64,000 nt of DNA. Source: Stenopsyche tienmushanensis (taxonomy: Eukaryota; Arthropoda; Insecta; Trichoptera; Stenopsychidae). This document shows positions 42,101 to 51,130 of the stretch, in pieces. Position 1 is the stretch's first letter; each line of letters starts with the position of its first letter. The notes under the pieces are model-generated. The model had not been told where the DNA came from. It made no database searches and worked only from the letters and a program-made list of their open reading frames with translations. Position numbers and translations under genes: made by a program. The stretch spans positions 1,054,001-1,118,000 of the forward strand of contig WACJ01000501.1 of assembly GCA_008973525.1 (NCBI GenBank). Direction: 5' to 3'.

Positions 42101-42585
42101 TTTGTTAATTTACATTGAGATTTCGAAAATCTTAATATCAGATTTGAGGAATGCCAGCGATAATATGGCGACTATTTGGTCAATACTATTTTTGAAACAT
42201 GGTTTTCTAAGATATTTTTATTCTTTTAAATAAATATTTATTTGCATAAAATTTGTATTTTCTTTTTTGTGGTAGAAATATTGCAAAACAAATAGAAAAG
42301 CATTTTATGTAAATCCAATATTGCCAAAATTAATGTTCGTTTTTAATTTCTTATAGATTATACCCTCCTGCGATGGGAGGATTGGGAGGAATACCACCAT
42401 TGGGCCTAGGCCTTGCCGGCCCATCAGCACCTCTCGGAGCTTTGAGTTCTCTGGGACTATACACATCGCCAGTTCAAGGACCCAGGAGTCCGAGTCCCGA
42501 TTTGGACCCCGGGTCGCCGCCCCAGCCGCCACCCCCGCGACCCCAGACGGCCTCCGACGTCGAAGACGAACCTATACAAGTCTGA
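8881..42585 (+). CDS. B-H1: BarH-class homeobox transcription factor, four-exon gene
   Basis: The CDS joins 8881-9157, 31111-31339, 40891-41139 and 42357-42585; all junctions are GT-AG and the reading frame is kept (984 nt, 327 residues plus TGA). Order in the protein: Gln/Pro/His-rich N terminus; FMITDIL at residues 44-50, the short hydrophobic motif of Bar proteins that resembles Groucho-recruiting motifs; an acidic Asp/Ser stretch at about 75-88; the homeodomain at 117-176 with Phe8, Leu16, Trp48, Asn51 and Arg53, plus Thr47 and Tyr49, which mark the Bar class; a conserved block after it ([22 protein letters not shown]); seven alanines; and a Pro-rich tail ending EDEPIQV. Bar proteins are nuclear regulators of eye, sensory-organ, leg and neuronal identity. 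Drosophila has a tandem pair (B-H1, B-H2); only one gene is seen here. The class is certain, but the one-to-one name is inference. Confidence 0.96.
9219..9237. repeat. GC-rich hairpin 61 bases after the exon 1 donor
   Basis: Arms GTCCCGCT (9219-9226) and AGCGGGAC (9230-9237) pair perfectly around a TCG loop. It would form a compact stem in the nascent transcript just inside intron 1. Confidence 0.7.
11765..12125 (-). mobile_element. Mariner-type transposase remnant with internal deletion
   Basis: On the - strand, frames together give [16 protein letters not shown], then [20 protein letters not shown] and a helix-turn-helix-like [17 protein letters not shown]. These match the N-terminal paired HTH region of mariner transposases (WF..FRSGNF.L.D.PRSGRP). 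Directly after, another frame reads [17 protein letters not shown], which resembles the RPEL..RHNVIFHHDNA stretch around the second catalytic Asp. The middle of the gene, with the first catalytic Asp, is therefore deleted. There is a frameshift near 12000. Confidence 0.7.
18120..18425 (-). mobile_element. Tc1/mariner-superfamily transposase fragment (middle part)
   Basis: The - strand reads [20 protein letters not shown], a stop, [33 protein letters not shown] and [20 protein letters not shown]. This is the block from the first catalytic Asp (FSDE.HF) to just before the second one in a transposase family common in insects. Later parts were not found. It belongs to the same family as the copies at 21, 39 and 45.5 kb. 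Confidence 0.8.
19361..19399. repeat. Perfect 10-bp inverted repeat
   Basis: TCTCTTTCGA (19361-19370) and TCGAAAGAGA (19390-19399) flank a 19-base spacer in intron 1. No transposon end was recognised here. Confidence 0.7.
21060..21805 (-). mobile_element. Tc1/mariner-superfamily element, nearly end-to-end remnant
   Basis: Reading the - strand from about 21800: an end-like TTTTTCAATAAAGACGC, a leader, then [39 protein letters not shown] (first catalytic Asp region), [44 protein letters not shown] (second catalytic region), [22 protein letters not shown] (third) and [17 protein letters not shown] near 21080. Several frameshifts and stops lie between the blocks. The same leader and blocks recur at 39 and 45.5 kb. 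The element is inactive. Confidence 0.85.
31111..31339 (+). CDS. B-H1: BarH coding exon 2 (most of the homeodomain)
   Basis: The acceptor TTTAATTTCAG|GTGG precedes 31111 and the donor AGAAG|GTTAGT follows 31339. The exon completes Gly93, then reads [19 protein letters not shown] and enters the homeodomain at 31182 ([12 protein letters not shown]). It covers homeodomain positions 1-53: helices 1 and 2 and nearly all of recognition helix 3 ([13 protein letters not shown]). Tyr at position 49 instead of Phe is the Bar-class mark. The intron interrupts the Arg53 codon, so DNA binding depends on correct joining to exon 3 9.6 kb away. Confidence 0.97.
34436..34537. promoter_or_regulatory. Cluster of three CAGCTG E-boxes in intron 2
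   Basis: CAGCTG occurs at 34436-34441, 34522-34527 and 34532-34537. This is a bHLH recognition core (proneural and E proteins bind such sites). Three in about 100 bp of AT-rich DNA is suggestive, not proof. Confidence 0.3.
36062..36185. promoter_or_regulatory. Dense TGACA motif cluster in intron 2
   Basis: Seven TGACA/TGTCA cores lie in about 110 bp, including the palindrome GTGACATTTGTCAC (36082-36095) and the pair GTGACAGATGTCAA. TGACA(G) is the core bound by TALE homeodomain proteins (Meis/Homothorax, TGIF). Function is inference. Confidence 0.35.
36490..36690 (-). mobile_element. Possible reverse-transcriptase scrap
   Basis: The - strand reads [15 protein letters not shown], closely like the F(L/I)DFEKAFD block of non-LTR reverse transcriptases. 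Nothing on either side can be firmly matched, so it is either a short old fragment or chance. Confidence 0.35.
38985..39375 (+). mobile_element. Tc1/mariner-superfamily remnant (start and C-terminal end joined)
   Basis: The leader ATGTTATTAAAGCAACATCT and [17 protein letters not shown] match the 21 and 45.5 kb copies. After a deletion the + strand resumes near 39208 with [32 protein letters not shown] and [18 protein letters not shown] followed by a stop. That is the C-terminal end of the family, so the whole catalytic core is missing. It lies inside BarH intron 2. Confidence 0.85.
40891..41139 (+). CDS. B-H1: BarH coding exon 3 (end of homeodomain, post-homeodomain block)
   Basis: The acceptor is TTTTTTGCAG at 40881-40890. 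The first base completes Arg53, then TKWKRQT closes the homeodomain at 40912. [22 protein letters not shown] follows directly and is nearly invariant in Bar proteins. A Gly-rich, poorly conserved stretch comes next, then DLYYRQ, seven alanines (GCA/GCG codons, about 41092-41109) and LQKPLPY. The donor is TTACAG|GTAAAC at 41140. Reading of the same frame into the upstream intron has no supporting homology. Confidence 0.95.
41140..42356 (+). other. BarH intron 3 (about 1.2 kb)
   Basis: Short AT-rich intron from GTAAAC to TTATAG. Its second half (41894-42019) carries a TTAA followed by CCCC and three spaced palindromes, described separately. A frame open through this region (41943-42233) is explained by these repeats and has no homology of its own. 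Confidence 0.8.
41894..42019. mobile_element. Possible TTAA-type element end with three palindromes
   Basis: TTAA at 41894-41897 is followed by CCCCTTAAA, which resembles the TTAA-CCC start of piggyBac-type elements. Behind it, related palindromes sit at 41914-41929 (GACGTATATATTCGTC), 41958-41972 (GACGAATATATCCGC) and 42006-42019 (GACGGATATGTCCG), 44 to 48 bp apart. Such spaced subterminal repeats are typical transposase-binding sites. No second end was found. Confidence 0.4.
42357..42585 (+). CDS. B-H1: BarH coding exon 4 (C-terminal tail and stop)
   Basis: The acceptor is TTCTTATAG at 42348-42356. The first base completes an Arg codon, followed by LYPPAMGG, so the joined protein reads KPLPYRLYPP. 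The rest is Gly/Leu/Pro-rich ([11 protein letters not shown]), then a run of Pro with Ser-Pro steps, and the acidic end [10 protein letters not shown] before TGA at 42583-42585. The tail is poorly conserved among Bar proteins outside the short end motif. The exon is GC-rich in an otherwise AT-rich region, which supports it being coding. Confidence 0.92.
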
Positions 42586-43280
42586 GCCCGTCGACCCCCA
42601 ACCAATCTAGTGACTGTGAACTGAACTATTTACAAACAATTAATTAAAAAAATGTGATCCGAACTTTAAAAAATTGTAACGCCACGAACGTTCAATCAAG
42701 TCTTGTAATATACATTCAAATATTTGAAGAGACAATTTAATGTTAAACCTAGACGTAAGTAGAATTTGTACGCACACAGAGCGGCGCACAACAATCTCGA
42801 TTTGTCAACGCGAAATTAATTTATTAAATGTGAACAAATCCGATTGTTGTGCGCCACTCTAGGTCGCGCTTTAAACGAAACAAATTACCAAAGCAGACTT
42901 TCGTATACTCATTTTTTAAGTATACTTTTGTGCTTTATAACAGAGTTATCCTCATTTCCCAATATTGAGGGGTTGTTTTTTTATTTCGCTTTAGTGGTCG
43001 ATATTATTTATGTACACAGGAGCAAATCTCGCGCTATGTAATAAAGAAACAATGTTTTGTGTCTATGTATATAAGTATATATACGTACACTGTGTATATT
43101 GTATGAAATGTGTAATTTTTTTTAAAAAACAAATAAGTAACCAATAATAACGAAAAGTTTAAAAAAATGCTTGCGCGATGGAGCGTAAAAGATATTGTAA
43201 CATGTTACTACTGAATTATTAGTTAAAATTATTTCGCATATATATATTACTAAAATATATATATTGGACATGTAAATAAA
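42586..43280 (+). other. Probable 3' UTR of the BarH gene
   Basis: This AT-rich stretch after the stop has AATAAA at 43040-43045 and again at 43275-43280, giving a short form of about 0.5 kb and a longer form of about 0.7 kb. TGTAAATA at 43271-43278 fits the Pumilio-type consensus TGTANATA and overlaps the second signal. The true cleavage site cannot be read from sequence alone. Confidence 0.5.
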
Positions 43281-45477
43281 TTGGCGTAGTGTTATATGAA
43301 ACATAATTATTGTATAAGAGATGCGGATGAAATTAAAGAAGAAGAAAATGTATTTAATTCCTGTGTTTCATTGCCACATCAAAAATTGTGGTTCAATTCT
43401 GGATGTTAGTGAAAACAAATTAAACCATCAAAAATTTGTATCATTTTAATTAATTTATATAACCTATCTCATTATTCCCATCGTGCTCTTTGGCATCTGG
43501 CTAAAATTTACATCTATTCAATATGCTTCGCAGCTGAACGTCGATGCATTTATCATACGTAGAAAGACAGATAACCGTATTCCTCATCCTATTTTATCCT
43601 ATTAATGCAAAATACCCTGCAATCTGGCTAAAATATGATAATTTAATTGTGGCATTTTAATCAAAGATAACTAAAAAATTCATAATAATAAAGTGTGGTT
43701 CAAAAATTGTAGCTACCGACCACATTTTTAAATTAAATACATACTATAAAAATCGTATTAAATTGATAAATCGACATAAAAAGGACTGCAAAACTTGATC
43801 TGTTAAGAATCATAATTAATATGTAAGTATATCATCCACATCTATTATGCTATGCTATTTAAAAAAATATCCGAGTATTCCTATGAAAATCTTAGAATTT
43901 TAGGAATTGTTCATTCTTTCAAATTTCAAAATTCATCCAAATATATCTGCAAATGAATATAACATATGGAAGGGTGTGTACATGTATCGTTTATTGACAT
44001 CCGAGAAAATATATTCTCGTCATAATCTGCATTGCGATACATCCGCAGCGTCCCGCAGGAGTACGGGGGAAAAATAAGATGCAATCTGATTAAGTAATAT
44101 TCCCGGGCGCAGAGCGAAGAGAAGGGGCTTGCCACGCCCCTGGAAGGGTGCACAGGAATTCTCACCCCTTCTGGAATACGTGAGAGGGTTCCTTATTAAG
44201 CCGGGGGATGGAATCTCGCTCTCGCGCGGGTCGGACGTGCGCTTTAAGGCTTACTGTGGATACCGAACAAATACAATGGGGTCTCGCCAAATCTGTTTGT
44301 TTAACCCTCCCTTAAGGCCAAGGTCTTAAAGCCTCCTATATGTGAAGTCCCTTTGAGTGAGGAGGGTGTCCCGATTTATATTCGTCGAATTGACGTCTTG
44401 ACATGTTTAAAAAGTCGGATCGCTTCGATCAAATTCGATCCTATCTACATATTTAGATCATCAAAACGATCAATTCAGCGCAAGATGATATGTTTTATAT
44501 GGAAATTTGAAACGATCGTTTGATTCTTAAGTAATTTTATATGAAAATCACAAAAAATCAATATAGACAAGACTTGAACATTTCGCACAAAAATATTTTG
44601 ATGAAAAGAAGATTTCTCTCTAGAATTTTTGGTAATATCAAAGTCAACCTCTATTTGAATGGCACTTGTAAAGTTTACACAATAATTGAACTTTATCTTA
44701 TATACTTTTATGATAATATTAAGCGAGCACTTCAAATTTACATTTTATAGTATACGTTATATTAATATCATTATAATAGTTTTAAAAAAATCCAATAAAG
44801 ACTAAATAGTAGTAAATAACTATTCCAAGATGAAGATCACAGCGTTACATTTTTATATGTTTTCTTGAATAATGTTTATGATACAAGTCAGAAATATTAA
44901 ATTTTGATAAATTTAAATATGCTTAAGTAATTATTTTGCACTAATCCATGCCAATAAATCTAAAACAATAACAAATTTATAAGAAAATAATTATTTTAAA
45001 ATCGATTTATATTACAATAAAAATTGCAAAAGTACTGACTTTAAATGCTCGTAATAAACGATATAATTACGATTCTGACCAATCTTTCTTACCACAGATA
45101 GTTTTGTATTTATTTTACAATAGCATTAAATATCTCCATTGTTGTATAATTCAATATGTAAATAATAGGAAAAGATATCAAATTAAGAACATTTGAAAGG
45201 ATTAAAGTACTAGATTTGTTTAAAAAAGCAACATAATTACAACAGTAATCGAATAGATTATGTAGCAAAACGAACCAATATTATTTGAGTGATGTTTCTT
45301 ATATTCACAGTCAAAAAATGTTAAGAACAAATACATTTTTTTCTCTTTTAAGATTTTTTTAAGAAAGAATAATCCTAGTTAATAATTGACAAACTGGGTA
45401 TTAGTTGTTACTGTCGTCTCACTTTTAAAAAATGCAACAACCTCCTTTTGACATCCTTGATTAGTTAATACACAGGT
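43281..45477. other. Downstream intergenic DNA
   Basis: AT-rich, apart from a GC-richer island at about 44.10-44.30 kb that has short open frames on both strands but no recognisable product. No gene seen. Confidence 0.55.
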
Positions 45478-46085
45478 CTTTCAATAGGGACGTTTAACAT
45501 TTGTTAAGTTATATCGGTCATGTTGTTAAAGTAATATCTATTTAATTGATTGCGAATTGTTTAGTAATAAATGACAAATCATAGTGAAAGGTTATAGCGT
45601 TGAATAATGTATACAAATGATCAATTTTTTTTTCAAAATTAATACTGCGTTCGAGAAACGTTTCGCTAAAAAAATCATCTTTAGCGACGAGGCCCATTTT
45701 AAGATGAATGGATGTATGAAGAAGCAAAATTATCAGATTTATGACGATACCAATCTACACTAGATATAACAGCACCAAATGCATCCCAAAAAAGGTGCAA
45801 ATTTTGGTCTGACGGAATAATCGGTCCGTACTTGTTCCAAAACGAAACTGGTATTGCCATAATCGTCAATGGCAAGCGATACAGATCAATGATAAGGAAT
45901 TTCTTGTGATATAAATTGGATCATATAGATACTGACGATATGCAGTTTTAATAATACGGCGTTACATATCACACAGCGCATGCCACGATGGATATTCTGC
46001 ACGAACGATTTGATGGCAAATTGACTAGATATCCCACACATAAGTTTACTTACATTTAAAAATTGAGCGTCTTTTATGACATTTA
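45478..46085 (+). mobile_element. Tc1/mariner-superfamily remnant, same family as 21 kb
   Basis: Begins with an end-like GGTCTTTCAATAGGGACG at about 45477. The + strand then gives [63 protein letters not shown], a DTDD stretch, [20 protein letters not shown] and then loses homology near 46025. Both the first (FSDEAHF) and second (YHTAHATMD) core regions are readable, with several stops. The last 60 bases (to GAGCGTCTTTTATG) recur at 54.0 kb and may be the opposite inverted end of a 3'-deleted copy. Confidence 0.85.
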
Positions 46086-47538
46086 TTATTTAATAGCCAT
46101 ACAAGTGAAGATATTCCATAGTTTTATATGATATTTATTCAATTTGAGATGCTAATCGTTGTAAAAGTATCATACCATTAAAAATTCAGACATCACAAGT
46201 CTTTAAACTGTTATAATAATGTTTTTAACTGTTATATATAATATTCAGAAAGTTTAGTAAAAAAGTATTTAGTTAATATTGATCATTGGCTCAACCAACA
46301 ATTTTGAATCCTATTGTATTTCAGCTTTAATTCGAAGTCGTTAGAAATCATTGCGTTATCTCTCACCGGCGTCTTCACGCATCTTCATTAAAACTCCACT
46401 TTACGCCTCTCATAATAGCGACCAGAACCCGGATGCTCTCGAGCCATGAAAAAATATCATTCTGTTAAGTAGATAAGTAATGAAAAAGCTGGAAGCCAAT
46501 CGACGGAGGTCAGATAATGCATGCAGGAGGATTGTCTCAGCCGATCCATTTCGGCAATCTTTTGGGCCCTCCGAACAAAAGCACCCCCGTGGCGCGGATC
46601 AAAGTAGCCTTCCGCGCCTTGAAAGCCTTCTGTTTCTCAAGCCGAAGCGGGAACAATCGCAACAAAGAGGCCGAGTGTAATGGCTGTAAAAAGTGGTGTA
46701 ATCAATACATTACTCGCGAACGCTGTTAATGAGAAAAAACCTCGAGAAGAAGTCTTCGTGACCGGTAGTCGCGTTTGCGGAATGGATCTCATTTAATTAA
46801 TCATATCGACGTTTGGTGCATGAGAAACGACTACCCGTGATATGACCAATCTTAAATGAATCCATCCACCGCATATTACAATCACAATCACGAAAATATG
46901 GAGCTAAAGTCTTGTGAATATGGAGGCCGTTGATACCCCAAATATACCAGAAACCTTTTCTTAGGTATACGATTAAAATATTTACTTACCAACAGTATGA
47001 ATATATCTATTATCTATCTATCACATATTTGTGCGTTAATTTTCAGATCTTAATCCAAAAACGTGTGCAGAGAGTGATCTGATTGAGTAGACAGGATAAT
47101 GTCCTGTATACATTTTTTTTAAATCATCAATGAAAATGCTTGAACTTGATTGGAACTGGATTTCATCTCATCTGAAAAGATAATATTTATCAGTATCATT
47201 GTAATTTTAAGACATTGTAATTTCTTCTACTTACCTGTAAGATCTCTTTTTTTTTAGTGCGCCATTATGAAAATATCAGGTATTGTCTCCCCTTAACGCT
47301 ATTGGGATTCCCCGATATTGTTGCAACAATTGAATGAAGGGATTATACTTCTAAACTAGTTTTCAGTGTTGATAAAACGCCTAAAAGTACATTTTTATCA
47401 CGTAAAAAAGTATCAGGATGTATAGATGCAAAAATCGTTTAACTCTTTTACTGAATAATAACGATGATGGAAACATTAGGAATTTTTATCAGTAATTTGA
47501 AAGCTCAATAAAAATAATTTCAGGACTGATTAACCAAG
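46086..47538. other. Intergenic DNA, nothing recognised
   Basis: A moderately GC-rich patch at 46.48-46.73 kb contains overlapping short frames without known domains. The rest is AT-rich. Confidence 0.5.
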
Positions 47539-48305
47539 TATTAGAGTGTCCCATAAGTTTCTTTCGTTTTCGTATTAAGAAAAAAACAAACAATAATTTG
47601 TATTACATCAACATTTATTGAATAATATATAATCCATTCTGTTCTATTACCTTTTTCCATATCTCCTCAAGCCTCATAATGCCTTCTTGCCAAAATGTTC
47701 CAGTTTTGTTGGCAAAATATTTAAAAAATATCAAGGTACATTTTTATATAATTTTTTGAATTAAAATTTTTACCAAGTAAAGAATTTTTCAATGAATGAA
47801 ATAAATAATATTCTGAAGGGGCAATGTCCGGAGAGTATGGAGGATGAGGTAAAACATCCCAGTCAAATGATAATAATTTATTTCTGACAAGCAAAGACAC
47901 ATGAGGCCTGGCGTTATCGTGATGAAAAACAACGCCTCGTCTGTTCGCTGATTCTGGTCGTTTTCTGGCAATTGCATCCTTTAGATTGTCTAGTTGGAAA
48001 CAATATTTTGTTAAATTGATCGTTTCACCTTGCTGAAGAAGCTCATAATAAACTACCCCTTTCCAGTCCCACCAAATGCATAGCAAAACTTTTTTTGGAT
48101 GTAGGTCAGGTTTAGCTACAGTTGAAGCTTCTGTACCCTTGGTCCAAGACCGTTTACGTTGGATATTCTCATAGAGTATCCAACTTCTCGAAGTCTCTTC
48201 AGAAAAGGTTGGCTATTATATCGTTGGAGAAGAAGATCGCATTTTGAAACACGCTGAAGTTTATTTGAGACAGTCAGTTCATGAGGAAGCCACACATCTA
48301 CAATA
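47539..48305 (-). mobile_element. Mariner transposase pseudogene with one inverted end
   Basis: On the - strand from about 48305: VWLPHELTVSNKLQRV, LLLQRYNSQPFLKRL, WILYENIQRKRSW, AKPDLHPKKVLLCIWWDWKG, a long open stretch (48086-47721) with FHHDNARPHVS and YSPDIAPSEYYLFHSL, and finally FWQEGIMRLEEIWKKVIEQN in another frame near 47690. The second catalytic Asp (HHDNARPH) is kept, but the first is gone (ETSRSWI stands where GDEKWI is expected) and the third is Glu (APSEY for APSDY). The 3' end is TTAGAGTGTCCCATAAG from 47541, preceded by TA. The N-terminal DNA-binding part is missing. It is a different family from the 21 kb element. Confidence 0.93.
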
Positions 48306-48356
48306 TGTCAAGTTAATGAATTTTCATATTTTATTTTACTTATTACTTGTTAATAT

Positions 48357-48426
48357 GACCTCGTTTAACGCTGTTTCATTTAGCGCTGGATCTTATGAAA
48401 AAGAATCACCCGTGTTAAACGAGGTC
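48357..48426. repeat. 13-bp perfect inverted repeat
   Basis: GACCTCGTTTAAC (48357-48369) pairs with GTTAAACGAGGTC (48414-48426) across 44 bases. It lies just beyond the truncated 5' side of the mariner pseudogene, so it may belong to whatever interrupted that element. Confidence 0.75.
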
Positions 48427-50464
48427 TTATTCACTGACTCTGGCAATACCCACATCTGTACAACATTGCATAAATTATGGCGTTTAAAAATATAACGAAA
48501 AATAGCGTAGTTATTCCGAATGATGAATAAGTCTATTACATTTTGACTGATTGCCTAAAATAAATTGAAATTTTATGAATAGATTATAGCTCCTTGATCC
48601 CCAAATGGTACCGATGCAGTAGTTCAAGGACCAGACCGAATGACAATCAATCCAGCATGGGAACCGCGTAAGAATTAATTTACACTCCGCCAAAATCGAT
48701 TTGGCATTATTAAGCATTAATGGCGATAGCCAAGGCCCGATATGATTGAATCAAGCACGCCGGTCGGCGTTTTCGACCTCTGCCGAAATAAATAATGTAT
48801 ACACATAGGTATATTAGATGTAATAATGATTAATTGATCTGATCTGGTAGGCGGTAGCATTTAGGCGAAACACAATCATGATTGGATTGTGCCTCTAGTA
48901 ATCCAACTCAATTTGGCCTAATTATTTCCCTTTTATGACCATACCCCGACAAAAAGTTGCTCCGGTATTAGAATCCATGTTTTGGACGATAATTATCTTC
49001 GTATTGTTTCCTATCATCGCACAGCTCGTTCATTTGCTGGCATTGTGAAATGGCTGCTAGACTGCTAGATAATTCTTTCGATTTTAATCGATTATTTTGT
49101 AATGCGATTCTTTAAACAAACTTTGCCTTGGTTTTATAAAAGAATTTGCTTTGATGAAATCGGTCGATCGTAAGAGATCGATATGAGCTTCGGCGATTTA
49201 GAATCTTCCGCCGATGGAATGAATCTTCGGATGTGCCAAAGGAATGCGATTCTTTTCCCAGATGCCAATATATAATATTGGTTTTGAAATAGAATGCACT
49301 CGTATTACGTTGAAATTACGTCGGCATATGATAAGCTACAATGAAATTGTTAACAGTGTATTCCCATACAATGAAGGCTGTAATTCCATCATTACTCCTT
49401 TCGATCCCCGGCGGGTTTCTCGTGTTCGATTATCATAGCGTTTTGGCGCACCCGGTAGCCGCGGCTTATTTCAAAATGGAATTTCAATTTCCAATTTCAA
49501 ATAATCAAATAATTTTGGAACGTTTATTTCAATCATCGCAGATTATTAGGGAGCGTGCTGTTTGAGTCGCCGCGCCCGATGCAGGACGTTGCAAATCCAT
49601 TTCTTCCATTCATATCTAAATAAACGTTTATGCAACATCTCAGATTTAAAGAGAGAGTTTTTAATTATAAAATTGGTAATTGGGGATAAAATATGGCAAC
49701 CTTAATCCAAAACATTGAAATTACAACTGCTTCTAATATAAACAAATAGACGATATTGAATCAAATATAAAATACATAGTGCGGCAGGAGAACTACCTTG
49801 TTTAAAATATATCAGTGTAATTCAGATGATAATAGTAATAATGGGTCAATCATAAAATCCATCACCAGTTTGAAAAACACTAAAAAAACCAAAGAATTGA
49901 TTCGAATTCAAACATTTTCCTATCATTTATAAATAGTATTAATACAATATGCACAATTCCTCTTTAGTGAATAGTATTTTAAGAACAATATGATAAGCTC
50001 ACCGCATAAATATTTCGATAGTCAAACCGCATACGTTTTACCAGTTATTCCACATTATTTTTTGCATATCAATAAACAAACAATTGTCATTGTGCCATAA
50101 ACAATATAGTTCCTAAGAATTTTTACCGCTTAATTAAATGTAACCTTTATTATAAATTAGTGCGGTTTTCGTGCGATTATTTATAAAAAGATGCTAAACT
50201 TCTTGCGGAAGTTTTCATTTTGGTATCAATATTATACGCATTTCTTTTCGAGACGCCTTACATTTGAGCATGAGTTGTATATGATGTTCTTAAAGGATTT
50301 CTTAACTTCCTATTAAAACGATTTATGAAAAGACTTTTCAATCATCAATATATCTCAGAAATTGATATACATTTCATACAAACGAAACAAAAAGAAGAAG
50401 TGAATGCAACTTGATGATGATTTGAATATATATTATTGATAAAACTAGTAGAATTTAAAATATT
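48427..50464. other. Intergenic DNA, nothing recognised
   Basis: No gene or repeat could be identified; short frames lack homology. Confidence 0.5.
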
Positions 50465-51130
50465 GCACTTCTTGCACTGCGATTTAATCGATCCTTTTTT
50501 GTTAAAACTTTCCCCGGCGTTTTTCTCTCAAACTCCAGGCTTATGGACTTGAAAAGGTGAAAATTCATCGGGGTGAGATCCGGTAAATAATGATTATATA
50601 ATAACACTCCTTGAAGTTTACTTATTTTATTTAATCCAGTGTCAAATTTGCTTTATGAAGGTGCGAGGAAGCAGTTTTTGTTGAATACATAAGGACGTCT
50701 TTATTTTAATTTTTGATGCAAAAATACTAATTATCAACAATAAACTTGTGCAGTTAAATTTTCTCTCTGTTTCATTAATTAATAATGAATTATTCCCGGA
50801 ATATCCCATCATATACACAAAATAACCTGAACTAATGGACTATTTTTATGTTTTTAAAAAGTTCAATTCAAGGCATTCGATACCCATCCTACCCCATAGC
50901 ATCCATCCTATTCATTTGGTCGATGAATTTTAAATGATTCCAATGGAATCCTAGTCTTTGCGATATCTCCTTAATTATTTGGCCTCCCGTTCTCGCTTCA
51001 TCTCTTAAGCTTCTATTGCCCGATTTAAATTTCTGGAACCAATATTGGCATTTGCGGACCGTTACTACTTCATCATAAACATCTTTGAGTATTTAACTGG
51101 CTTTTGTGGCATTCCAATCCAAATCAAAAA
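50465..51130 (-). mobile_element. Mariner-type transposase remnant (both ends of the protein)
   Basis: The - strand from about 51080 reads DEVVTVRKCQYWFQKFKSGN, RSLRDEARTGGQIIKEISQRLG, matching the HTH region of mariner transposases (V..CQ.WF.KFRSGN.SL.DE.R.GR). After a gap, PDLTPMNFHLFKSISLEFER (about 50580-50520) matches the block around the third catalytic residue (PDLAPSDYHLFRSL), with Asn in place of that Asp. The middle is scrambled and frames are broken. No inverted ends were recognised. Confidence 0.75.

Noticed and set aside
41943..42233. 96-codon frame in intron 3
   Set aside because: Its similar segments (GYDEYIR, DGYVRM) are just translations of the repeated palindromes; it lies between confirmed splice sites.
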